This document shows positions 1 through 8,504 of a DNA stretch of 64,000 bases, piece after piece; position 1 is the stretch's first letter, and each line of letters begins with the position of its first letter. The stretch is taken from positions 1,116,001 to 1,180,000 of the forward strand of contig NC_061806.1 of assembly GCF_021462225.1 (NCBI RefSeq), read 5' to 3'. The notes beneath the pieces were generated by a model, which did no database searches, had not been told where the DNA came from, and was given only the letters and a program-made list of their open reading frames with translations. Origin of the DNA: Girardinichthys multiradiatus (lineage: Eukaryota; Chordata; Actinopteri; Cyprinodontiformes; Goodeidae). Position numbers and translations under genes: made by a program.

Positions 1-2
1 CC

Positions 3-371
3 AACAGATATTGCAAGGACTCAGTGACAACGTTTAAACAAGAGGATCTTGTCAGAATATCCAAGGTCCGTGGAGTGTTTGACAAAAAATACGAACAGAG
101 TTTTACGGATGAAGTGTTTACAGTCTATGACCGGATACCCCGTTCTCCTCCTGTATACAAACTCAAAGATTTGGATGGAGAACCTATCGAGGGTTCCTTT
201 TACGCTGAGGAACTTCAAAAAGTAAAAATATTTAACGACAAGATGTATCAAGTGGAAAAAATATTAAAACGACGTACGGTCAAGGGAGTCAAACAGGTTT
301 TTGTAAGCTGGAAAAACTGGCCTGAGAAATTCAACAGTTGGATCAAGTTTGATGAACTTCGAAACGTATAA
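3..371 (+). CDS. Integrase C-terminal part with chromodomain (Polinton/adintovirus type), partial
   Basis: The reading frame is already open at the window edge and ends at TAA 369-371, so only about 120 C-terminal residues are present. A GTG at position 24 is not a credible start. The segment shows an SH3-like stretch (DLVRISKVRGVFDKKY, then PPVYKLKD and FYAEELQKV) followed by a chromodomain-like end with YQVEKIL, VSWKNWP and NSWIKF. This order is characteristic of the retrovirus-like integrases of Polinton/Maverick elements and adintoviruses, which insert the element into host DNA. The DDE core would lie left of the window. Its position beside capsid genes supports the assignment. No break is visible in the part seen. 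Confidence 0.85.
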   Translation, partial: NRYCKDSVTTFKQEDLVRISKVRGVFDKKYEQSFTDEVFTVYDRIPRSPPVYKLKDLDGEPIEGSFYAEELQKVKIFNDKMYQVEKILKRRTVKGVKQVFVSWKNWPEKFNSWIKFDELRNV

Positions 372-409
372 AAAAGGTTTGCACTAAACCTCACAGTTGA
401 CACAGCATC

Positions 410-1183
410 ATGAACCGTCAGGTAGAGGATGATGGCTTTTACGTTACTCTTCCATCTAATGCTAGCATGGAAGTGTTTAAAAATAATACCAGTTCAAGTT
501 TCCGTGTAAATTTAGCTCAACATATTGATTTAGAAGGCCAATGGATGGTTGCATTAGCCGAGATTTCATACCCTCATACATGGCATAATTTACCGGATTA
601 TGATGCCTACTTTGAATTGAGGAAGGTTGGTGATGTGGAGATCAATACGCAAAGGATCAGAAGTGGCTACTATAACAGCGTTGTTCAACTCGAGACAGAG
701 ATGGAAACGTTTTTCAAAAAATTGAAATCGGGTTTACGCATTAAATTCAGCAAAGTTCAAAAGAGATTTGCATTTCAAGCAAATAGTCCGTATGAAATAC
801 GCTTCTTCAGCACTCTAGCTTATATGATTGGCGTGAAACCAGGGGAATGGATTCATGTTTCTGAACCAAAACTGGCTCCTTTTCCGGCGGATATAAAGGC
901 TGGTTTCTATCACCTATACTGTTACAGCGACGTGGTCAGCCCACAAATAGTAGGCGACACTTTTGCACCTTTACTGCGGACCGTCAAAGTACAAGGCACA
1001 TTCAGTGATATGATTACTCAGACGTTTAACCCCGCCCACTACCTTCCAGTCTCCAGAAGACATATTGAAAATATCAATATAGAAATTAAATCGGACCAAA
1101 ACGTTCCTGTAAATTTCGTCTATGGAAAGACCGTCATAAGACTACACTTCAGACCGGTGATATCACAACGTAGCCTGAGATAA
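410..1183 (+). CDS. Minor capsid (penton-like) protein of the Polinton/adintovirus element
   Basis: 257 residues, ATG start 38 bp after the integrase stop. The N-terminus (FYVTLPSN, then SSFRVNLAQHIDLEG, then WMVALAEISYPHTWHN) matches a pattern I know from proteins encoded beside the major capsid gene in metazoan Polintons and adintoviruses, where the product is taken to be the single-jelly-roll penton or minor capsid protein. The protein is beta-rich with no membrane segment, signal peptide or visible break. Position between integrase and the amphipathic core protein fits the usual order. The family call is from pattern and context; the penton function is inferred and structural modelling would settle it. 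Confidence 0.65.
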   Translation: MNRQVEDDGFYVTLPSNASMEVFKNNTSSSFRVNLAQHIDLEGQWMVALAEISYPHTWHNLPDYDAYFELRKVGDVEINTQRIRSGYYNSVVQLETEMETFFKKLKSGLRIKFSKVQKRFAFQANSPYEIRFFSTLAYMIGVKPGEWIHVSEPKLAPFPADIKAGFYHLYCYSDVVSPQIVGDTFAPLLRTVKVQGTFSDMITQTFNPAHYLPVSRRHIENINIEIKSDQNVPVNFVYGKTVIRLHFRPVISQRSLR

Positions 1184-1295
1184 ATTTTATTTGTATAAAC
1201 TATTCCAGAGATATGTATATAACCTCTAAGATTGATTGGTTATCATTCATATTACGCTGGTCATTCAACAGTGCATCAAGCAGGCAAGAGAGAAC

Positions 1296-1739
1296 ATGGC
1301 ACATATAAGTTTGAGACGTGATCCAAATCGCTTTGTAAATTACTATGTAAGTCAATCAGGCGGTAATCTGCCAGGGTTTTATGGGGCCCCGGTCATGTAC
1401 GGACGCGGAATTGGATCATTATTTTCAAAATTATTCCGCTTCGTATCCCCTCTGGTTAAAAAAGGATTTGCAATTGCAAAACCCCATCTTAAAACGGCTG
1501 CATCAAATATCGCTTCGGATGTCATCGGTAGAGCCGTGAGTAAAATGAGTGGTTCTGCACACATCGACGGTCAAGAAGGTTCAGGAATTATGGTTTTATT
1601 CAAAAGACCCAGAACAAGACCCCCTGGTGATCGTTTAAGGACGGTTAAAAAACAACGACAAACGCGAAAAAGGAGATCAGTCGCAGCTGACAAACGAAGA
1701 GGAAGGAAGTCATCCGCAAGTTTTGATATATTTAAATAA
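1296..1739 (+). CDS. Small basic protein with amphipathic segment (virion core or membrane-active candidate)
   Basis: I choose the ATG at 1296 (147 residues). The frame is open to a TTG at 1236, but the extra residues look like leader. Residues 1-33 are polar, followed by MYGRG at 34-38, then an amphipathic stretch GIGSLFSKLFRFVSPLVKKG, and a strongly basic tail rich in Arg and Lys (RKRRS, KRRGRK). This layout recalls the protease-processed, DNA-binding or membrane-active minor virion proteins of adenovirus-like viruses. MYGRG fits the adenain cleavage rule (M/I/L)xGx-G and the neighbouring protease gene could cut it. TATA-like AT tracts lie upstream near 1,190-1,220. The stop overlaps the capsid start as TAATG. 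Confidence 0.6.
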   Translation: MAHISLRRDPNRFVNYYVSQSGGNLPGFYGAPVMYGRGIGSLFSKLFRFVSPLVKKGFAIAKPHLKTAASNIASDVIGRAVSKMSGSAHIDGQEGSGIMVLFKRPRTRPPGDRLRTVKKQRQTRKRRSVAADKRRGRKSSASFDIFK

Positions 1740-3046
1740 TGGCTATTTTACATAACAAATCATCAGAGTGCACGCTGGCAGAGTTGGACTTATTTTCTGC
1801 CCCGATGACGCAGCTATCGATCGAAGATAAAATTTACACCGAGATCCAGCCTTTATCAGCAATCACTGATGGAGGGCCGATCGAGTTTTTCATTCCGGGA
1901 GACGGAGAAAAGTATCTGGATCTCAACGATACGCTGTTGCATCTCAGAGTGAAAATTACTAACGAGAATGGAACAAACCTGCCAGATGATGCACCTGTAG
2001 GGCTCATCAACTACCCGTTAAACACCATCTTCAGTCAGTGTGACGTCACTCTCGGAGATCGAATGATTTCACAATCCAGCGCTACACATCCATATAGAGC
2101 CATGATTGAGACATTGTTAAACTTTTCTGAGGATTCTTTAAAAACCCAGTTTAGCTCCGGTCTTTTTTATAAAGACACTGCAGGTGCTCTGAACTCTATT
2201 GTTACAACTAACGGCCCTAACCAAGGTCTTAACAGCAGAGCAGGCTTTACGGCAAATTCCAGGGAGGTACATCTCCTAGGCCCCCTGCATGCAGACATAT
2301 TTTTCTGCGAGAGACTTCTTTTAAACTCTGTTGACCTTAAAATTAAACTTACAAGAGCCAACGATGCCTTTTGTCTCATGGCCGCAAGAGACTCCACTTA
2401 CAAACTCAGGATATTAGGAGCATCTCTTTTTATCAAAAAAGTTACTGTCTCTCCAGCTGTACGACTGGGGCACGCTTCAGCTTTAATGAAAGCAAATGCT
2501 CTGTATCCACTTTCACGTGTGAATGTAAAAACATATTCCATCCCTGAAAATTCAAGGGTATGCAACCAAGAGAATCTTTTCTTAGGCATCTTTCCCAAGT
2601 ATGTGGTGATTGCGTTACTGGATCATGACGCTTTTACAGGAACACGCAATCTCAATCCGTTTGACTTTAATCATTTTGATATGGAATATTTAGCTTTGTG
2701 TAAGGATGGCAGACAAATTCCTGCTAAAGCCTTCCAGCCAAATTTTAACCAAGGTCATTCAGTGAGAGAGTATTACAACTTGTTTACGGCTACAGGACGA
2801 CATCTAAAAGATCTTCCGCTGAGTATATTACGTCAGGAATTTAATCAAGGATACTCTCTATTCACATTTAATCTTAACCCGGGTGAGGACACAGATGCTC
2901 TATCTCCAGTTTCCAGTGGGAATTTAAGATTGGAAATGCGCTTCAGAAACCCGTTGCCATATACCACCACGCTGATCATCTACGCTTGTTATGATTCTAT
3001 TTTAGAGATTGATTCAAAGAGGCGTGTGCTGGTGGATTATTATTAA
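1739..3046 (+). CDS. Major capsid protein (hexon-like double jelly-roll)
   Basis: 435 residues with no break. The ATG overlaps the previous stop by one base (TAATG), which suggests coupled expression. Recognisable stretches are IEFFIPGDGEKYLDLNDT, VGLINYPLNTIFSQCDVTL, HPYRAMIETLLNFSEDS, FSSGLFYKDTAG, and near the end LRLEMRFRNPLPYTTTLIIY. These are conserved in the double-jelly-roll major capsid proteins of Polintons and adintoviruses, which form the pseudo-hexagonal capsomers of an icosahedral shell. Length is normal for the family. An intact capsid frame among damaged replication genes implies either recent insertion or chance survival. This is one of the most certain calls in the window. 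Confidence 0.92.
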   Translation: MAILHNKSSECTLAELDLFSAPMTQLSIEDKIYTEIQPLSAITDGGPIEFFIPGDGEKYLDLNDTLLHLRVKITNENGTNLPDDAPVGLINYPLNTIFSQCDVTLGDRMISQSSATHPYRAMIETLLNFSEDSLKTQFSSGLFYKDTAGALNSIVTTNGPNQGLNSRAGFTANSREVHLLGPLHADIFFCERLLLNSVDLKIKLTRANDAFCLMAARDSTYKLRILGASLFIKKVTVSPAVRLGHASALMKANALYPLSRVNVKTYSIPENSRVCNQENLFLGIFPKYVVIALLDHDAFTGTRNLNPFDFNHFDMEYLALCKDGRQIPAKAFQPNFNQGHSVREYYNLFTATGRHLKDLPLSILRQEFNQGYSLFTFNLNPGEDTDALSPVSSGNLRLEMRFRNPLPYTTTLIIYACYDSILEIDSKRRVLVDYY

Positions 3047-3057
3047 TCTAATCAGGC

Positions 3058-3600
3058 ATGAATAATCATGAAATTGAGAGCCTGATGCGTCATCTGCTGG
3101 GAGATTTGTTTTGCGGTGTGTGGCCGTGCGACCAGCTGCCGCTGCTAGCTGACAAATTCCCAGGGCCGGCCTACTTTATCGTGAATACACATCCTTCACA
3201 CATGCCGGGGGAACACTGGCTAGCTCTGACATTGGATGAGAATGGTCAATCCAGCTTTTTTGACTCTTATGGATTCTCTCCGGATTTCGAGTTCTACCCG
3301 TCAAGCATCGTAACATTTTTAGAAGACAGATCCTCAAAAATATTGTATCATAATAATCAGCTTCAAAACACTCTGTCCACTGTGTGCGGTCACCATTGCA
3401 TTTTTTATCTATGTCATAGAGCGTGCGGATTATCAATGCAGCAAGTGTTGTCGAAATACACCGGAGATGTGATTAAGAATGATTTAATGGTATCTAACTT
3501 TGTGAAAAAATATCAGAAATGTGTCATTAATCAAAGTTGTACATTTTATACTCACGGAACATGCTCTTTGGAGATGTTTCTGGATTGTTATGGAATTTAA
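3058..3600 (+). CDS. Adenain-like cysteine protease (maturation protease)
   Basis: 180 residues, starting 11 bp after the capsid stop. Catalytic residues of the adenain/Ulp1 (C5/C48-like) fold are visible: His53 in GEHWLAL, Asp69 in FFDSYG, Gln103 and Cys110 in QNTLSTVCGHHC. The seven-residue spacing between oxyanion-hole Gln and nucleophile Cys fits the family. In adenovirus-like viruses this enzyme cleaves precursor core and membrane-active proteins inside the new particle. The small basic protein encoded upstream carries a matching cleavage motif, so an enzyme-substrate pair is plausible. The reading frame is unbroken, and no missing key residue is seen. Confidence 0.88.
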   Translation: MNNHEIESLMRHLLGDLFCGVWPCDQLPLLADKFPGPAYFIVNTHPSHMPGEHWLALTLDENGQSSFFDSYGFSPDFEFYPSSIVTFLEDRSSKILYHNNQLQNTLSTVCGHHCIFYLCHRACGLSMQQVLSKYTGDVIKNDLMVSNFVKKYQKCVINQSCTFYTHGTCSLEMFLDCYGI

Positions 3601-3781
3601 AATGTCTTTTTTTTTTTTTCATTGTTTGTTTTTTTTTTCTTCTTATGATTTAATATTTGTGTAATGATAGCATATGTTAGTGTGTGAAGTAGAGAACGAA
3701 GTTAGACTTGAAAAATATAATCAATAAATATTTTATTGAATAAAAGAAATAGGCTACATGTTTCATTTTTCTTATAACGGT
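3601..3781. terminator. Convergent 3' region with poly(A) signals on both strands
   Basis: AT-rich gap between the rightward capsid/protease block and the leftward block. T-runs sit at 3,607-3,640. AATAAA lies at 3,723-3,728 on the plus strand, and TTTATT at 3,732-3,737 gives AATAAA on the minus strand, with another plus-strand AATAAA at 3,739-3,744. The arrangement would polyadenylate both convergent transcription units within about 30 bp. Confidence 0.6.
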
Positions 3782-4612
3782 TTATGGTGAAAATGTAATC
3801 CATCGGGGTGGTAGTGTCGTCTTAGGAAGAGACTTTTTTGATCTCCCATCAGCATTTTTTGGATCTTCCAGCTCAGATCTCGACCAGTAGGGAGAATGAG
3901 TTATCTGCCTTCTTCTTCTTTTTCTTCTCTGCTTAACGCTGGGTGGTGTACCCCCATTTTCAATCGATGTACCCTCTGTTTTGAAACGTCTATATTCTTC
4001 ACGAGCATAAGGGTTAATGACTGAAGATATAGGTATGTTTACCTCTGACAAGGTGTGTAGAAAGTCTGACCATCCTCGGGTTTGTGATGCTCCAGATTAT
4101 TTAAACGGAAGCATGAGATTTTTCAACAAATCAATCATGTGGGACCCCTTTATAATATTTCCGTTAAATACAAATTCACCTCGCGAAGTCCAACTCTCAC
4201 TTCTTTCGGATAATTTCTTCAAAATGTACTCGGCATTTTTACGGTTGTGTTTAGGAAGGCTTTTCAGTACTTCCGTAAGAACCTGATCCTTAGGGGCCTC
4301 GTCCTGCCCTGGGCCTTGTTTTTCTTGGGACCGCTCATGTTCAGGAACCTCTGTGTCACGCTGCAGCGTTAAACTGACCCGCTGTTTTTCTTCTTTGACA
4401 CCTTGCTTAAGTAAAGTCAGATACCTCTGGAGAAGAGCATCGTATCTCTTGATTTTTTCATAAGAAGTCAAACCCGGCTCGTTTAATATCGCTCTCATTT
4501 CAGCATCCAAATTCTCCTCCGCCGTCTGTCTGATGGACGTGTCTGACTGGGTCAGACGCTTGAATTGATGAGGGGAAATGAGAAACATCTTCTGCGATGT
4601 TCTGAGAGACAT
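3782..4612 (-). pseudogene. Conserved Polinton/adintovirus protein of unknown role, interrupted by one in-frame stop
   Basis: One leftward frame of 277 codons is split by TAA at 4,097-4,099; 171 codons lie before it and about 104 after it, all in the same phase. The ATG overlaps the stop of the preceding gene (TAATG). The first part has a helical region (LTSYEKIKRYDALLQRYLTL), a charged Gln/Glu-rich linker, then SWTSRGEFVFNGNIIKGSHM, a pattern I associate with a conserved protein encoded beside the packaging ATPase in many metazoan Polintons. The second part holds a basic patch (KQRRKRRRR). Function is unknown. Either the gene is dead or the product ends early. I see no frameshift. Confidence 0.65.
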
Positions 4613-4953
4613 TATCTCCTGATGATTCCACCCACTAGATCACCGATCAAGGGTGCAAGAGCCGTTAAGATGGGGAGAATAAAACCACCTCGTTGCTTTT
4701 TGAGAGCCAACTGTTTAGTTTTTATCCCGGTTCTTTTATCACCCAACAATCTGATGATATTTCTTTGTTTCTTCAATTGTCGGTGTTGAGAGGGTGATAG
4801 TTTAATGTTACCTTTTAGGATATTCAGTGCAATCTCGCACAGAGCCTGAATAAAGTCGGGAGAGCAGTGTGCGAGAATATCTTTACGTTTCTGTGGACAG
4901 GCCTGGTACAAAGCTCTGAATAATGGTAAATTCCTTTTTATACGCGCTGACAT
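4612..4953 (-). CDS. Small Polinton/adintovirus protein with hydrophobic C-terminal tail
   Basis: 113 residues; ATG 6 bp after the ATPase stop and stop overlapping the next start. The N-terminal two thirds are basic and helical (FRALYQACPQKRKDIL, CEIALNILKGNIKLSPSQ, KKQRNIIRLLGDKR). It ends in a Gly-rich hydrophobic stretch, GGFILPILTALAPLIGDLVG, then GIIRR. I recognise this as a widespread protein of Polinton-like elements with no assigned biochemical role. The tail resembles a membrane-active or amphipathic virion peptide, and LVGG-I near the end fits the adenain rule (M/I/L)xGG-x. Membrane activity and processing are inferences. No defect is visible. Confidence 0.65.
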   Translation of the reverse strand: MSARIKRNLPLFRALYQACPQKRKDILAHCSPDFIQALCEIALNILKGNIKLSPSQHRQLKKQRNIIRLLGDKRTGIKTKQLALKKQRGGFILPILTALAPLIGDLVGGIIRR

Positions 4954-4959
4954 GATGAC

Positions 4960-5631
4960 TTACTTTGTTCTGGGTACGTACACAGCAGGCCACTGCTGAG
5001 GAAGTATCCCCGTTCTCAGTCTGAAATGTTCTGGGCAGGTAGGCGTAAAATCAATGATTAAATATCCATGAGCTTCTCTCGTTGCGTCTTCAAAACTCTC
5101 CAAGAAGAGACCCTTTTGAGATGGAAACATTTGGCGGGCCAATATGTTCAGCTGCAGCTTATCTCTCGGGTTCTTAAACAACACCATATAATTACAGTTC
5201 AAACTAATAGTGCGACTGAACTTTCCCTGATGAAATACATTCTGAGTCAACATCATAACACTCATATTACGATGGTGACGAAACTGGGTAAAGACCTTCA
5301 TCACGTTTTCATCATCTGAGGCTTGAGCAATAACATCGTCTAGAATAATCAGATGATTCTGATCAGGAGGAAACAGGTTTTCATCTTCAAAAGAATGAGG
5401 CAATCCTTCCACAAAGGTAATATTTTTATTCATCTTCTGCAATTCAGCATACATGGGTTGAAAAGATGTGTAAATCCATACAATATTTTCTGGAACAATA
5501 TCCATGACATGATTACAGTTTTGTAAAATACTTTTTACAAAGAAAGTTTTCCCGCAGCCGCTGGGTCCAACTATCATACATGAGAAAGGTGCTCTAAATC
5601 TAGGATCAAAATCAATCTCCTGTAAATCCAT
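4960..5631 (-). CDS. Genome-packaging ATPase (FtsK/HerA, A32-like)
   Basis: 223 residues. Walker A is GPSGCGKT at residues 22-29. Walker B is HLIILDDV with acidic residues Asp98 and Asp99. Downstream FRHHRNMSVMMLTQNVFHQ, with a polar Thr/Gln, matches the sensor region of A32-like viral packaging ATPases. These enzymes pump the viral genome into preformed capsids, which fits the capsid and protease genes on the other strand. Length is near normal for adintovirus and Polinton ATPases, and all motifs are intact. It begins 30 bp after the polymerase fragment ends, so both probably belong to one leftward transcription unit. Confidence 0.9.
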   Translation of the reverse strand: MDLQEIDFDPRFRAPFSCMIVGPSGCGKTFFVKSILQNCNHVMDIVPENIVWIYTSFQPMYAELQKMNKNITFVEGLPHSFEDENLFPPDQNHLIILDDVIAQASDDENVMKVFTQFRHHRNMSVMMLTQNVFHQGKFSRTISLNCNYMVLFKNPRDKLQLNILARQMFPSQKGLFLESFEDATREAHGYLIIDFTPTCPEHFRLRTGILPQQWPAVYVPRTK

Positions 5632-5661
5632 GTGACTTTTTATTTTATTTCTTCTTCAACT

Positions 5662-6597
5662 CTAATAACCGAAAGGCAGAGTTGTCCCGTCAGAAAAAAG
5701 ACGTCTCTTATCATACACCAGTCGAAACTTTTTAAGAAATGTCGTGTTTGTCAAACGGAATCTCTTTTTATCCCTCCTGATCGTGTGCTGAGGGATTTCA
5801 ATGACACCCTCACTTGACCCCTGTAAGTAGCCCTCGACCAGCCCTTTGATGCTGTCAAAATTGACCCTCTCGCTGCATTCATGCGTCTGAGTGATGCATT
5901 TAGCACGTATCATTACATTTTTACGGTTTTTGGTCTGGTATGCATAACTCTTGGGTCCTGTCGATGCAAACTCCGAAATGCTGTCACCATCTAACTCGTC
6001 AGTAAGATCACCCAGATAATTCCCCAATTCCAGAGGAGTTTCACCACTTTTTGTCACATAAATCAAACTGTCCTGTAACTTCTCCATGCTGCTGAGAAGT
6101 TTTAAACGTGCATAAGCGGTGGTGAATGCTGCTATAAACACATTATTTGTCTTACTTGGTGGATATATGACACGTTTGCTGTAGTTCCATTGCACTACAC
6201 ACATTTCAGGGTTGAAAAAATGAAAATAGTTGACCCTGTATTTACTCGAGAACATGAAGCTGAAAAAGTCTTCAGGGTTAGTGATGACTGTGGTCTGAGA
6301 CAGATCACTTCTTTGCGCAAATTTCCCCCAAAAACTGTTTAAACACAATTTTGCAACCTGCCTTTTGGCAGGATTCATCTCGATTTTCTCAGGGTCTAAT
6401 TGGATGCCCTGATGCAGTTTGTAGTCGCTTATATACTTTGACTTACTCTCCTGATCCACTGCTTCAGACGGATAGCCTGAAGCCTCCTGCTTACCCTTTA
6501 AAAAACAAAGAATGTAACCTTTAAAGATTGTATCACTTCTCTTTTCAAAATGCCACACCTCTGTGATTTTAGCAAGACGATATGTGTGGAGACGGTT
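5662..6597 (-). pseudogene. Protein-primed DNA polymerase B, C-terminal remnant with damaged motif C
   Basis: About 310 C-terminal residues of a family B polymerase. Palm motif B is clear (KLCLNSFWGKFAQR). The segment that should hold motif C (YxDTDS) reads LLSSMEKLQDSLIYVTKSGE: only the last Asp-Ser survives, consistent with a short in-frame deletion removing the catalytic aspartates. Family-type sequence resumes with LELGNYLGDLTDEL. Upstream, the frame stays open to a TGA at 6,604-6,606 and reads polymerase-like (KITEVWHF) back to about 6,570. The exonuclease and N-terminal palm, normally several hundred residues more, are absent, and a different frame begins immediately. The gene cannot encode an active polymerase as it stands. 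Confidence 0.85.
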
Positions 6598-6958
6598 CGC
6601 TGTTCAAATCGGAAAGAGCCTGATTGATTACGTTTAAAACGTCACCGTGCTGATGTTCATTTATTAAATTTTCACTGTTAGCAGGAGATGCATTAACGGG
6701 GATTTCGTTAAGTTCATTAACTAAATTTCTTATTTCATCCAGGGCAAGTCTGATTACTTGATCAGAACTAACCGCTACTCCCGTATTGAAATGACCCCCG
6801 TGATGATCTGCGGAGTGTGTCGTAGAGGGATTATGATAATTTTGCTCAATGCTGTGTGGAGACGGTGTGCTATTTTCTTCTGCATTAACGGGAATTTCGT
6901 TAAGTTCATTAACTAAATTTCTTATTTCATCCAGGGCAAGTCTGATTCGGTTATCCAT
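6569..6958 (-). CDS. 129-residue ORF with duplicated 22-residue segment; possible N-terminal remnant of PolB
   Basis: ATG at 6,958, stop at 6,569, overlapping the polymerase remnant in another frame. The segment IRLALDEIRNLVNELNEIPV occurs twice, near residues 5-24 and 69-88, separated by a His/Ser/Asn-rich linker. At DNA level this is a 65-bp direct repeat (6,691-6,755 and 6,883-6,947) with one mismatch. A second short repeat (about 6,583-6,596 and 6,853-6,866) encodes SPH in both places. I do not recognise the protein. Its place directly upstream of a truncated polymerase suggests it may be the low-complexity N-terminus of the same gene, joined out of frame by a large deletion. An independent small gene is the alternative. 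Confidence 0.45.
   Translation of the reverse strand: MDNRIRLALDEIRNLVNELNEIPVNAEENSTPSPHSIEQNYHNPSTTHSADHHGGHFNTGVAVSSDQVIRLALDEIRNLVNELNEIPVNASPANSENLINEHQHGDVLNVINQALSDLNSEPSPHISSC
6691..6947. repeat. 65-bp direct repeat pair inside the 129-residue ORF
   Basis: Units at 6,691-6,755 and 6,883-6,947 differ at one base. Both encode the same amino-acid segment on the minus strand, so the duplication kept the frame. Confidence 0.9.
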
Positions 6959-7044
6959 TTTCTATGAACATAAGAAACAAAAATAAAAATAAAACTAACC
7001 TACAGAAAAAACAAAAAACAAAAAACAAAAACACAGTGATCAGT

Positions 7045-7251
7045 TCAGTTTAAAATCACCTTGATGTCACCAAAATGCTTCTTTAACAGAATCTGACATG
7101 CTGCCAGAAGCGTTAACAATGAGGCCTTATTTCGAAGATCCCTTGAGGCTGTAGAGACTGTCTTCCTGCGCTGTCCGTTTCTGTGGCCAATCTGTCCTAC
7201 CATCAACGTTACCTCTGTAAGGAGAATGAACAAAAAAATAAATAAATAAAA

Positions 7252-7301
<50 letters not shown>

Positions 7302-8191
7302 AAATAATCACATTAAAGCTGAAAAAAAAAAAAAAAGGGGAATTCAAATTAATTCAGTATGTATGAATTAAAACGTACCGTTCATTAAACCACTCACTAG
7401 CGTTGCTCTGCTTTGTAGCGCAGAGAGTCGCTGTCTTTTGGCCGGGGTTAAATATTCTGTAAAAACCGAAGACAATAAAAGTTATCTTACGCTGCGCAGC
7501 ACAGCGTTCATAAATAAAACGAAAATAGTTTTTTAAAATACACAAGTTTTTTTTTTAATCTTACTCCGATTCGTTGCGGTAAAACCTCCAGATTTCACTT
7601 CTTGTTGGACTGAAACTGTGCCGTTCTGCTGAAAGCTGTCTTGATCTTTGAAAAGCGACCTTCTGGTGGGCGGATTTAATGTGGCATCTTTGGATGTATC
7701 TGTAAACAGGTTTATATGACATTTTTATTGAACTATGCTTAAAATACATATATATATATATTGTTTTTATTTAATTTTTATTTCCTTACCTTGCTCCTGC
7801 TCGACAACTATGTCTTCCACAGAGCTCTCAGTCGAATCTGTAAACAGTTTTATCTGAGGTTTAAAACAAAAGTCTCTAATAACACATAAATAAAATACAT
7901 TCACTCTCAAAGAAAAACATTTAGTTCTTAGGACTTACTTTCTGGAGGTGCCGGTAACTTATCCGGTGTGTCTTCAGGGGAAATGATGATAATTGACGGA
8001 GGAGTATTCAAAGAATCAGTTTTAATTTCTGTGTTAGAAGAAAGTTCAGATGTTGTTGGGGGTTTTTCTTGTTTGGAAATAATTCGCCTTCTCAATTTAG
8101 ACTGTGGATTCCAGCCGCTGAACCCTCCAACTTGATCATTCGGGTTTACCTCTCTCATCAAATCTATAAATTGAAACATTGTCAAGGGTTA

Positions 8192-8244
<53 letters not shown>

Positions 8245-8325
8245 ATTGCATTTAACATTTACTTACCATAATCTGATTGTGTCAAGATGAAATCATCAAG
8301 GTCATCATGGGTTCTATGACAAAGA

Positions 8326-8362
<37 letters not shown>

Positions 8363-8504
8363 AATATATATAAACAAAATTTGAGAACATTCACATGCAT
8401 TTAATGATACTTACTTACTTACGTTTTAAGATGTCATTGTGCTTTTGTGAATTATCAGAAGAAGAAGCCACAATTTCCGGGTTTCCTGAAATATTTACCG
8501 ACAT
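7045..8504 (-). CDS. Seven-exon spliced gene of unknown function at the element's right end
   Basis: Reconstructed minus-strand exons (plus coordinates): 8504-8419, 8313-8267, 8163-7939, 7837-7790, 7699-7565, 7456-7379, 7214-7045. All six introns are GT-AG; the first is phase 2 and the other five phase 1. The 789-nt frame is open with a terminal TGA, giving 262 residues. Exon 3 has a hydrophobic run before acids (SIIIISPED) and exon 4 has VEDIVVEQE, both like SUMO-interacting motifs. Exon 6 has a basic PAKRQRL patch. The last exon is helical (LLTLLAACQILLKKHF). I recognise no family. Exon 1 requires the second of three overlapping GTAAGT donors. Position between PolB and the terminal segment suggests an accessory, perhaps host-interacting, gene. 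Confidence 0.7.
7254..8360. repeat. (TA)n microsatellites inside introns of the spliced gene
   Basis: Runs of alternating TA lie at about 7,256-7,300, 7,748-7,762, 8,198-8,241 and 8,331-8,360. Each falls within an intron of the spliced gene and none within an exon. Confidence 0.85.

Noticed and set aside
1236..1295. TTG start for the small basic protein
   Set aside because: The ATG at 1,296 is a normal start, and the upstream residues do not resemble the rest of the protein.
8419..8423. First GTAAGT donor for exon 1 of the spliced gene
   Set aside because: It puts exon 2 in a frame with an immediate stop; the donor 4 nt downstream keeps the frame open.
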